Shown here in pieces: positions 7,963 to 15,740 of a stretch of DNA of 50,201 nucleotides. The stretch covers positions 1 through 50,201 of the forward strand of contig DVGR01000097.1 in the NCBI GenBank assembly GCA_018712605.1, read 5' to 3'. This DNA is from Candidatus Choladousia intestinigallinarum. Its GTDB lineage: Bacteria > Bacillota > Clostridia > Lachnospirales > Lachnospiraceae. The notes under the pieces were generated by a model, which searched no databases, was not told where the DNA came from, and saw only the letters and a list, made by a program, of their open reading frames with translations. Within the stretch, counting starts at the first letter, position 1. The number at the start of each line of letters is the position of its first letter. A program made the translations under genes and the position numbers.

Positions 7963-8895
7963 ATGAAACCAAAATTAGCCTTTCCCATACCGACGACACC
8001 GGAATTTGATCCGGGGGAGCTGCCGGAAAATATTACAAAACATTTGGATCTGCAGTATGGCTGTGATTCCAGGGAACAGGTGCTGGATCTGTATCTTCCC
8101 CGAGAAGGAACGGGGAAGTCGCCGCTGATTCTCTACATTCATGAAGGGGCATTTGCCTTTGGGAGCAAGAGAGACAAAAGGGCGGAGACCTTGTTTAAAG
8201 CTCTGGAAAGAGGGTATGCCATTGCCAGTATAGATTACAGGAAGAGCGGTGAGGCTACATGGCCGGCTCCTCTCTATGATATTAAGACGGCAGTGCGGTT
8301 TTTAAGGGCTCACGCAGATACATACTCTCTGGATGAGAACCGGTTCGCCGCCTGGGGCATGTCGGCGGGAGCCTACTACGGCAGTCTGGCGGCAGTTACC
8401 CATGGCATTCCCGGTTTTGAAGATCCCCGGACCGGATACGGAGCGTTCAGCAGCGGCCTTCAGGCAGTTGTGGATCTGTGCGGCGCCTGTTCAGGATTTC
8501 ATCTTCTGGATGAGATGATCCGGGAGAACGGGGGGACAAACCCCACCCACGACAGGGAGAATTCACCGGAATCTATTCTTATGGGAAATCCTCTTCAGGA
8601 GATCCGAGAGCTTTGCCGGCTGGCGGCGCCTATTACCTATGTGAATGGGAAGGTCCCCCCCTTCTTTATTTTCCACTGCGTTAGCGACCCGGTGGTTCCG
8701 GTACAGCAGTCAGAAAATTTTGCTGCAGCTCTGAAGAAAGCGGCTGGAGAAGAGAAGGTAAAACTGGTTCTGGGACAAGGACAGGGGGATCATGGGAAAC
8801 CGGATTATAATACCCGGGAGATTGTAAGGGAGGCCCTGGATTTTCTGGATCAGGTCTTTTCCCTTCATGAGGAAACGGAGGCGCTTCCTGCATAA
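7963..8895 (+). CDS. Alpha/beta-hydrolase esterase
   Basis: A 310-residue cytoplasmic hydrolase of the hormone-sensitive-lipase/acetyl-esterase type. An oxyanion-type H-E-G sits at residues 60-62 (HGG in most relatives), the nucleophile elbow GMSAG at 132-136 (Ser134), and the probable acid and base at Asp242 (SDPVVP) and His277 (GDHG). No signal peptide is seen, so it acts on something already taken up. It is the first gene of the LysR-divergent operon, followed after 64 bp by the substrate-binding protein. It probably cleaves a carboxylic ester from the imported compound. The substrate is unknown. Confidence 0.85.
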   Translation: MKPKLAFPIPTTPEFDPGELPENITKHLDLQYGCDSREQVLDLYLPREGTGKSPLILYIHEGAFAFGSKRDKRAETLFKALERGYAIASIDYRKSGEATWPAPLYDIKTAVRFLRAHADTYSLDENRFAAWGMSAGAYYGSLAAVTHGIPGFEDPRTGYGAFSSGLQAVVDLCGACSGFHLLDEMIRENGGTNPTHDRENSPESILMGNPLQEIRELCRLAAPITYVNGKVPPFFIFHCVSDPVVPVQQSENFAAALKKAAGEEKVKLVLGQGQGDHGKPDYNTREIVREALDFLDQVFSLHEETEALPA

Positions 8896-8959
8896 GAGGA
8901 GTAGTAAATGTCAAGGCATTTATTATAGACTACAAAAAAAGAAAGAGAGGGTAAAAATT

Positions 8960-10531
8960 ATGAAGAAAAAACTTGTGGCACTTTTGATGGCCGGCTGCAT
9001 GCTGTGTTCCCTTGCAGGGACAGGCATTGCCGCAAGTGCGGCGGAAGAGGGCAGAACTGAGAGCGTGACAGTAGGTGTATTGTCTGATCCGGAAAATATG
9101 GGGCCGTGGTCAGGAATGTCCCAGGGGCGTATCGCCATGCTGTTCTCTGTATATGAGTATATGGTAACTCGTGAGGACGGGGAAGTATACGGAGTGCTGG
9201 CTAAGGACTGGGAGAGAATCGACTCTAAGACGTACGATGTAGAGATTTATGACTACATCCACGATGCGGACGGGAATCCTCTGACAGCGTCGGATATTGT
9301 CTTCAGCTTTGAATCTGCCATCGCCACCAAGAACTACAGTAAGCTGAACGTGGTGGAGAGCGTAGAGGCTCTGGATGATTACAACGTAGAGTTCAAGTTT
9401 AACAAGGATCTGGAGATCGGAGAGTTTGAGAACGTAATGCTGGAGTGCGCCATTGTCACCCAGGCAGCCTATGAAGCTTCAGAAGATCAGATGGCCACCA
9501 CTCCTGTGGGAACCACCGCATACAAGGTGGAGAGCTACGTGCCCGGTTCTGAGCTGATTCTTCGCGACACCGGAAACTACTGGCAGACGGATGAATCCTT
9601 AGTACACGGCACCAGCGTCCACAATGCGGACGAGATCATCTTCTCTGTGATTACCGAGGCTTCCCAGCACACGGTAGCCCTTCAGACAGGGGCTGTAGAT
9701 GTGTCAAACGGCGTACCTGATACAGACATTGCCAAATTTGAAGAGGGCGGCGAGTATGCGGAAGGCAACCAGGTATCAATCGTACTGGATAACCTTTCCT
9801 ACGATATCACCTACAATATGTCAGACAGCTCCGTATTTAAGGACGACCTGAATCTCCGTCTGGCTCTGGCATATTCCATTGATAAAGAAGGGCTGAATCT
9901 GGGCGCTTTCAATGGAAACGGCGCGGCTGTGAAGGATTTCGCCAACGCTACTTATCCGGATTATAATTCTGAATGGGACAGCGAGGATTACTATGACTAC
10001 AATGTAGAGACTGCCCAGGAATATCTTGCTCAGTCCAATTACAACGGTGAGACTCTGACACTGATGTACACCAATTCCGGCGCTATGGAAATACTTGCCC
10101 AGATGCTTCAGGCATATTTCGGGGCAATCGGCGTAACGGTGGAACTGGTAGGATACGACCAGATGATGGCGCAGCAGGAGCAGTACAATGCGGAAGGATT
10201 CGATATTCTTCTTAGAACCACCGGTTCTACGGACTATATCGTAAATCAGTGGAAGCTGTGCTGGGATTCCAGAGATTATCAGGAAGTGACAGGGGGAACT
10301 TCAAACTTTACGCAGGACGACAAGCTTCAGGAGCTGATGGAAGCCTGCCTGAGTGTAGATACCTACGGAGAAGAATCCATTGAAGCTTTCCATGATTATA
10401 TGGTAGAAAACTGCTACGGATACGGCATTGTTGAAGGGCCCATCAATATCGTTCATTCTGAAAAGATTTCAGAGATAGCCCTGGATGCGAGAAATCAGAT
10501 TCTCCCGGGAGCATGTGTATACGCTGAATAA
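8960..10531 (+). CDS. ABC transporter substrate-binding protein, family 5 (peptide/nickel type)
   Basis: A 523-residue extracytoplasmic binding protein (SBP_bac_5, DppA/OppA class). The N-terminus MKKKLVALLMAGCMLCSLAG is a signal sequence. Cys13 could be a lipobox cysteine (MAGC), but the hydrophobic stretch before it is short, and cleavage after ASA near residue 28 is also possible, so anchoring is uncertain. ATG 8960 is preferred over the longer frame from 8867: GAGAGG lies upstream and the signal peptide starts here. Mature features include DGNPLTASDIVFSFESA and LRLALAYSIDKEGL, both family hallmarks. It delivers ligand to the permeases encoded next. The family binds peptides, glycosides, opines and other compounds, so the name does not fix the ligand. 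Confidence 0.93.
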   Translation: MKKKLVALLMAGCMLCSLAGTGIAASAAEEGRTESVTVGVLSDPENMGPWSGMSQGRIAMLFSVYEYMVTREDGEVYGVLAKDWERIDSKTYDVEIYDYIHDADGNPLTASDIVFSFESAIATKNYSKLNVVESVEALDDYNVEFKFNKDLEIGEFENVMLECAIVTQAAYEASEDQMATTPVGTTAYKVESYVPGSELILRDTGNYWQTDESLVHGTSVHNADEIIFSVITEASQHTVALQTGAVDVSNGVPDTDIAKFEEGGEYAEGNQVSIVLDNLSYDITYNMSDSSVFKDDLNLRLALAYSIDKEGLNLGAFNGNGAAVKDFANATYPDYNSEWDSEDYYDYNVETAQEYLAQSNYNGETLTLMYTNSGAMEILAQMLQAYFGAIGVTVELVGYDQMMAQQEQYNAEGFDILLRTTGSTDYIVNQWKLCWDSRDYQEVTGGTSNFTQDDKLQELMEACLSVDTYGEESIEAFHDYMVENCYGYGIVEGPINIVHSEKISEIALDARNQILPGACVYAE

Positions 10532-10540
10532 TTTTCTGTC

Positions 10541-10571
10541 AGGGCGGCCTTTGAAGACTTAAGGCCGCCCT
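10541..10571 (+). other. Stable hairpin between the binding protein and permease genes
   Basis: AGGGCGGCCTT (10541-10551) pairs perfectly with AAGGCCGCCCT (10561-10571) around nine bases. The following GTTTTGGG is a poor T-tract. Such hairpins after binding-protein genes often protect the upstream message or terminate partially, so that the binding protein is made in excess over the membrane parts. Confidence 0.7.
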
Positions 10572-10614
10572 GTTTTGGGATTGGGCTTATAGTATAGCGG
10601 AAAGGGTTTTGTGT

Positions 10615-11586
10615 ATGTGGAAATATATTATAAAACGTCTTCTCTGGATGATTCCTGTGCTCCTGGGGATTTCCATTGTAATATTTACGATTATGTATTT
10701 TTGTCCAGGAGATCCGGCTACAGCCATCCTGGGGAACGGAGCGACGCCGGCTGCCATTGCGGAAAAACGTGCGGAGATGGGGCTGGATGAACCGTACCTG
10801 GTTCGTCTGGGAGATTATTTAAGCCAGGTATTCCTTCACTTTGATCTGGGTACCTCCTACTTCCAGAATCAGTCCGTAATGTCAGGAATTCTTTACAGAC
10901 TTCCTTATACCTTTGCCATTGCGGCCATCTCCATGCTGCTGCAGATCTGCATAGGGACGCCCCTGGGAATCACTGCGGCAGTCCATCAGAACGGGATTGC
11001 GGACCGTGTCTGCATGATCGTGGCTCTGGGCGGCGTTTCTATCCCGGGCTTCTGGCTGGCTATGATGCTGGTGCTGGTATTTTCCGTACAGCTGGGATGG
11101 CTGCCTCCATACGGTGTGGGAGGACTTCCATATTATATTCTTCCCTGTGTGGCCAATGCCTTTGCGGGAATCGCCTCACAGGCCAGACAGACCCGTTCCA
11201 GTATGCTGGAGGTTATCCGGTCGGACTACATCGTAACGGCCAGGGCCAAGGGCCTTTCTGAGAGAGAGATTCTCTACAAACATGCGCTTCCCAACGCTCT
11301 GATTCCCATTATCACGGTAATCGGGAACGGCATGGGAATGATGCTTGGAGGAACGGTGGTCATTGAGTCTGTGTTCTCCATTCCGGGGATTGGAATGTAT
11401 ACCACCCAGGCCATTAACAACAGAGACTACCCCATCGTTATGGGAGGCGTGCTGTTCCTGGGAGCTGTGTTCAGTCTGATCATGCTGCTGGTGGATGTGA
11501 TTTACGCTTTCGTGGATCCAAGAATCAAGGCGCAGTATGAGGGGCAGCAGAGTATTTTCAGAAGAAGGAGGAAGAAAAATGGCTAA
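10615..11586 (+). CDS. ABC transporter permease, DppB/OppB type
   Basis: A 323-residue inner-membrane subunit with six predicted transmembrane segments. It begins MWKYIIKRLLWMIPVLLGISIVIF, the standard start of DppB proteins, followed by the loop PGDPA. The cytoplasmic coupling segment with the EAA-type motif is at VTARAKGLSEREILYKHALPNALIP. ATG 10615 is preferred over TTG 10609 because AAAGGG ends 8 bp before it. It forms the channel with the next gene product, whose start overlaps its stop by 8 bp. It is part of the LysR-linked operon. Confidence 0.93.
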   Translation: MWKYIIKRLLWMIPVLLGISIVIFTIMYFCPGDPATAILGNGATPAAIAEKRAEMGLDEPYLVRLGDYLSQVFLHFDLGTSYFQNQSVMSGILYRLPYTFAIAAISMLLQICIGTPLGITAAVHQNGIADRVCMIVALGGVSIPGFWLAMMLVLVFSVQLGWLPPYGVGGLPYYILPCVANAFAGIASQARQTRSSMLEVIRSDYIVTARAKGLSEREILYKHALPNALIPIITVIGNGMGMMLGGTVVIESVFSIPGIGMYTTQAINNRDYPIVMGGVLFLGAVFSLIMLLVDVIYAFVDPRIKAQYEGQQSIFRRRRKKNG

Positions 11587-12472
11587 TCATGGGGCTGCGG
11601 CGGCAGCGGATGTTAAAGTTAGAAAGAAAAAAGAAGGCCAGTTCAGTCTTGTGATGAAGCGCCTGAGCAAAAACAAAGTGGCTATGGCAGGCCTTGTGAT
11701 CATCCTGATTCTCTTTTTGGCGGCGATCCTGGCCCCCTACATAATCCCTTACGGCTATGACGCCATGAATATGGCGGAGCGGTTTGCCAGCCCCTCTCTA
11801 AAGCACCTGTGCGGAACAGATGAGATGGGAAGAGATATTTTCAGCCGTCTTCTGTACGGCGGGAGGGCTTCTCTGTCCCTGGGCTTTTTGGCCACGATCA
11901 TCTCCACCCTGGTGGGAATGTTTATCGGGTCTTTGGTAGGATATTTCGGCGGCGTGGTAGACACGGTGGTCATGCGATTTGTGGACATTCTGCAGGCTAT
12001 CCCGGGTATCCTTCTTGCCATCGCCATTTCCGCATGTCTGGGAAGCGGATTCGTAAACACCATCATTGCTCTGTCCATCGGAGGGGTTCCTATGACCGTG
12101 AGACTTCTGCGGGGATCGATTATGGGCGTGCGTAAGATGGAGTATCTGGAGGCGGCTCAGACCATTAACTGCTCTGTTCCCCGGCTGATTATTAAGCACA
12201 TTCTTCCCAACAGTATCTCGCCGATCATTGTGTCGGTAACCATGGGAATCGGAAATACCATCCTGATGGCTGCTTCTTTAAGCTATATCGGGCTGGGCGT
12301 GCAGCCTCCCACACCGGAGTGGGGCGCCATGCTCTCAGCGGCCAGAACGTACATGCGGGATTATCCCCACATGGTACTGTTTCCCGGTCTGGCCATCGCC
12401 ATCGTAGTGCTTTCGCTGAATATGCTGGGCGATGGGCTTCGGGATGCTCTGGATCCGAAACTGAAACAATAG
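11579..12472 (+). CDS. ABC transporter permease, DppC/OppC type
   Basis: A 297-residue partner permease. A basic, alanine-rich N-terminal tail precedes the first membrane segment (MAGLVIILILFLAAILAPYI), then comes the DppC hallmark LCGTDEMGRDIFSRLLYGGR. The coupling motif lies around YLEAAQTINCSVPRLIIKHILPNSISPI. ATG 11579 overlaps the dppB-like gene by 8 bp and follows AAGGAGGAAGA; the longer frame from 11537 lies inside the upstream gene. It forms the heterodimeric channel. Confidence 0.93.
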   Translation: MANHGAAAAADVKVRKKKEGQFSLVMKRLSKNKVAMAGLVIILILFLAAILAPYIIPYGYDAMNMAERFASPSLKHLCGTDEMGRDIFSRLLYGGRASLSLGFLATIISTLVGMFIGSLVGYFGGVVDTVVMRFVDILQAIPGILLAIAISACLGSGFVNTIIALSIGGVPMTVRLLRGSIMGVRKMEYLEAAQTINCSVPRLIIKHILPNSISPIIVSVTMGIGNTILMAASLSYIGLGVQPPTPEWGAMLSAARTYMRDYPHMVLFPGLAIAIVVLSLNMLGDGLRDALDPKLKQ

Positions 12473-12484
12473 GAGGGGAAGAAC

Positions 12485-13486
12485 GTGAGTATAGAGAAAA
12501 AACAGAGCCCTTTTCTGGAGGTAAAAAATCTGACGGTTCATTATACCTCAGAAGGTAAAAAAATACATGCGGTAAATGATGTTTCTCTTTCCCTGAACAG
12601 AGGCGAGACTCTGGGGCTCGTAGGAGAGACGGGGGCAGGAAAAACCACCATCGCCAAATCCATCCTGCGGATTCTGCCGGAACCTCCCGCCCATGTGGAT
12701 CAGGGGGAGATTCTGCTGGAGGGGAAGGATCTCCTTCCTCTTCCCAATGATGAGATGCGGAAAATCAGGGGAAAAAGAATTTCCATGATCTTCCAGGATC
12801 CCATGACTGCGCTGAATCCGGTTATGAGAATCGGCAGGCAGATTGCCGAAGGCATTCAGCTTCACGAAAAGATTTCCAAAAAGGAAGCGGAAGAAAAAGC
12901 TAAGAAGATGCTGGAGATGGTAGGAATTCCAGCCTCCAGATATAAAGAGTACCCCCATCAGTTTTCGGGCGGTATGAAGCAGAGAGTGGTGATTGCCATG
13001 GCTTTGTCCTGCAGCCCGGATCTGCTTCTGGCAGATGAGCCCACCACGGCCCTGGACGTGACCATCCAGGCCCAGGTGCTGGATATTATAAAGAACCTGC
13101 AGCAGAAGATGAATACTTCTATGATCATGATTACCCATGACCTGGGAATTGTGGCTGAGGTCTGCGACCAGGTGGCGGTGGTCTATGCAGGAGAGATCGT
13201 GGAGAGCGGCAGCAAGGAAGAGATTTTCGACCATCCCACACACCCTTACACGGTGGGGCTTTTTGGCTCCCTGCCGGATATTCATTCTGAAGTGGAGCGG
13301 CTTTCACCCATTGCCGGTATGCCGCCGGATCCAAGCAACCTGCCGGAGGGATGCGCATTTTCTCCCAGATGTCCTTATGCCACCAGGGAATGCCGTCAGG
13401 GCAAAGTGAAGCTGGCATCTTTAGGAGGAACCCATATGTGCCGCTGCATCCGAAATATGAAAGGGGAGGGAGAACAACATGGCTAA
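12485..13486 (+). CDS. ABC transporter ATPase, DppD/OppD type
   Basis: A 333-residue ATPase powering the importer. Walker A is GETGAGKTT (47-55), the signature FSGGM (160-164) and Walker B LLLADEP (180-186), with the switch histidine in MITHDLG. The C-terminal oligopeptide-transporter extension carries the cysteine motif CAFSPRCPYATREC, which in related proteins can bind an iron-sulfur cluster. The GTG start follows AGGAGGGGAA by a few bases. The stop overlaps the next ATPase gene by 8 bp. Confidence 0.94.
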   Translation: MSIEKKQSPFLEVKNLTVHYTSEGKKIHAVNDVSLSLNRGETLGLVGETGAGKTTIAKSILRILPEPPAHVDQGEILLEGKDLLPLPNDEMRKIRGKRISMIFQDPMTALNPVMRIGRQIAEGIQLHEKISKKEAEEKAKKMLEMVGIPASRYKEYPHQFSGGMKQRVVIAMALSCSPDLLLADEPTTALDVTIQAQVLDIIKNLQQKMNTSMIMITHDLGIVAEVCDQVAVVYAGEIVESGSKEEIFDHPTHPYTVGLFGSLPDIHSEVERLSPIAGMPPDPSNLPEGCAFSPRCPYATRECRQGKVKLASLGGTHMCRCIRNMKGEGEQHG

Positions 13487-14432
13487 AACTTTAATCGAAG
13501 TAAAGCATCTGAAAAAATATTTTCCCACTCCCAAAGGAATGCTCCATGCGGTGGATGATGTGACGTTTTCCATTGGAGAGGGACAAACCATGGGAGTCGT
13601 GGGAGAGTCCGGCTGCGGCAAATCCACGCTGGGACGTACCTTGATTCATTTGTATGAGAGTACGGACGGCCAGATTTTGTTTAAGGGAAAAGATATTACC
13701 CATGTGGGAAAGAGGAAGCTCCATGAGCTTCGCAAGGAAATGCAGATTATTTTTCAGGATCCCTTTGCGTCCCTGAATCCCCGTATGACCGTCCAGGAGA
13801 CCATTATGGAGCCTTTGGAGCTGGCTGGCTATCATAAAAGCAAACTCATGGATAAGACGGAAGAAATTATGGACATGGTGGGAATTGACGAGAGACTGCG
13901 CCATTCCTATCCCCATGAGCTGGACGGAGGAAGAAGGCAGCGTGTGGGAATCGGGCGGGCCCTAGCCCTGGATCCTGCCTTTGTGGTCTGCGACGAACCG
14001 GTTTCAGCCCTGGATGTGTCCATTCAGGCCCAGGTTCTCAATCTTCTTCAGGATCTCCAGGCAAAATCAGGAGTTACCTACATGTTTGTCACCCATGACC
14101 TGTCCGTGGTAAAGCATATCTCAGACTATATCTGCGTTATGTATCTGGGACAGCTTGTGGAGACCACTACCTCCAGGGAACTTTTTGCGCATCCGGTGCA
14201 TCCCTATACAAAAGCGCTGCTCTCCGCCATCCCTTCTGTAGACATTCACCACAAGAGGGAGAGAATTCTCCTTCAGGGAGAAATCGTCTCCCCTGTGGAG
14301 CCAAAGCCGGGATGCCGTTTTGCGGCCAGATGTCCTTACGCCACCAAGCAGTGCCAGGAACCCCAGCAGCTTCGAGAGATTGGAAAAGAACATTTTGTGT
14401 CCTGCTGCAGGGCGGAGGAAATCGGAGGATGA
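13479..14432 (+). CDS. ABC transporter ATPase, DppF/OppF type
   Basis: A 317-residue second ATPase, paired with the DppD-like subunit. Walker A is GESGCGKST (42-50), Walker B FVVCDEP (168-174), and the switch region FVTHDLSVVKHI. The ABC signature reads LDGGR (148-152) rather than LSGGQ; the same kind of substitution is known in clostridial DppF-like proteins, but it should weaken one of the two composite ATP sites. The C-terminal cysteine motif CRFAARCPYATKQC is present. The start lies within the upstream gene's end and follows GGGAGGG. Confidence 0.94.
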   Translation: MAKTLIEVKHLKKYFPTPKGMLHAVDDVTFSIGEGQTMGVVGESGCGKSTLGRTLIHLYESTDGQILFKGKDITHVGKRKLHELRKEMQIIFQDPFASLNPRMTVQETIMEPLELAGYHKSKLMDKTEEIMDMVGIDERLRHSYPHELDGGRRQRVGIGRALALDPAFVVCDEPVSALDVSIQAQVLNLLQDLQAKSGVTYMFVTHDLSVVKHISDYICVMYLGQLVETTTSRELFAHPVHPYTKALLSAIPSVDIHHKRERILLQGEIVSPVEPKPGCRFAARCPYATKQCQEPQQLREIGKEHFVSCCRAEEIGG

Positions 14433-14459
14433 GACATTTTGAGATAGGAGGGATGCGTC

Positions 14460-15740
14460 ATGAAAGCCGGTGCTGGAAAAGCTGAGATCGTACTTGCTGA
14501 CAGCTATCTGGAATTGGAAGATTTTGCTGTGATACACAGAACCCTGAACGCCAGGGCCCTTGTCCTGGAGAGCGAAGACACCGCAGTCCTTCTTTCCCTG
14601 GAGCTGACCTCGCTTCCAGAGGAAGAAGTGCAGAATCTGAAAGAAGCCATTGCGGAGCGTTTCAAGCTGAAGAAAGATTTGATCTGGGTCTGCGTGACCC
14701 ATACCTTTTCAGCGCCTCATTTTCTCCCGGATTTTCGTCTGAAGGGACCGGAACAGCTTGCGCTGAAGGAGAAATTCAGGGAGGAAGTGACCGGAGCGGC
14801 TATGAAAGCCGTGTCAAAGGCATTCCGCGCCCTTCAGCCTGCCAAAGCCGGGTTCGGCATTGGATTTTGTGAGGTGAACCGGAACCGGGACGTGGAGCTT
14901 GAAGACGGGTGGTGGATCGGAGAAGAGGGCATGGGACTTACGGACCGTCAGGTCTGTGTCCTTCGCTTTGACAGCATGGAGGACAGGACCATTGCTTTTC
15001 TGTTTCACTATGCAGTCCAGTCCTCTGTGATGGACGGTTCAAGACTGGGGGCAGGCGGAAAGGCGGTAACGCCGGATCTTGCCGGGATCGCCAGCGATTT
15101 TGTGGAAAAGAAAGATGAGCAGGGAGAGACGATAGCTCTCTTCCTTCTGGGCGCCGCCGGGGATCAGGCTCCGGTGGAGCGAGCTGTAAAAGAAACCTTT
15201 GTCCAGGGGGAGAGAATCCACAAAGACAAACAGGAAGAGGGTTTCGGGATCTGCGAGAGGCTGGGAAGCCAGCTTGGAGAGACTGTCTGGAAGATCCAGG
15301 AAAAGATCCGCTGTGAGGAAGAGTCCCGCAGTCTGGAATTTGGAAAGATCTTTTTCCGGGTGCCGGGGAAGGAGATGGAGCGGGAGCTGGCAAAGCTGCA
15401 TCCGGTAAAAGCGATGGAGTATATTCCCCAGGGAGAGAAGAGTGTGCAGGTGGAAGTGATTAAGCTGGGAGAACTGGCCCTTGTGGGGGTGAAGCCGGAG
15501 CTGAACTGTGCCACGGCCACGGCGATCCGATGCTGTTCTCCCTTTAACCGTACCCTTGTATGCACTATGGTCAACGGTGCGGAGAAATATATGGCGGACC
15601 GGGATTCCTATGACCGGTTTACTTATGAAGCTATGAATTCTCCCTTTGGGAAAGGAGCTGCAGAGATTCTCACCAGGCAGGCTCTGGGGCTTTTGGAGAG
15701 CATGGACAGACAGCAGGAGAAAGAAAGGAATCAGGTATGA
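14460..15740 (+). CDS. Neutral/alkaline ceramidase-like protein
   Basis: A 426-residue protein resembling the N-terminal catalytic domain of neutral ceramidases, zinc amidases that split ceramide into sphingosine and fatty acid. Visible family features are the opening motif GAGKAEI, a core strand followed by VTHTFSAPH (residues 79-87, matching the metal-site NTHSHSGP), NRNRD (140-144) and LLGAAGDQAP (229-238, matching NxxGDVSP). There is no signal peptide, and it lacks the C-terminal immunoglobulin-like domain of full ceramidases. It overlaps the next gene by 4 bp. With an importer upstream it would act on an internalised amide. Substrate and activity are inference. Confidence 0.6.
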   Translation: MKAGAGKAEIVLADSYLELEDFAVIHRTLNARALVLESEDTAVLLSLELTSLPEEEVQNLKEAIAERFKLKKDLIWVCVTHTFSAPHFLPDFRLKGPEQLALKEKFREEVTGAAMKAVSKAFRALQPAKAGFGIGFCEVNRNRDVELEDGWWIGEEGMGLTDRQVCVLRFDSMEDRTIAFLFHYAVQSSVMDGSRLGAGGKAVTPDLAGIASDFVEKKDEQGETIALFLLGAAGDQAPVERAVKETFVQGERIHKDKQEEGFGICERLGSQLGETVWKIQEKIRCEEESRSLEFGKIFFRVPGKEMERELAKLHPVKAMEYIPQGEKSVQVEVIKLGELALVGVKPELNCATATAIRCCSPFNRTLVCTMVNGAEKYMADRDSYDRFTYEAMNSPFGKGAAEILTRQALGLLESMDRQQEKERNQV

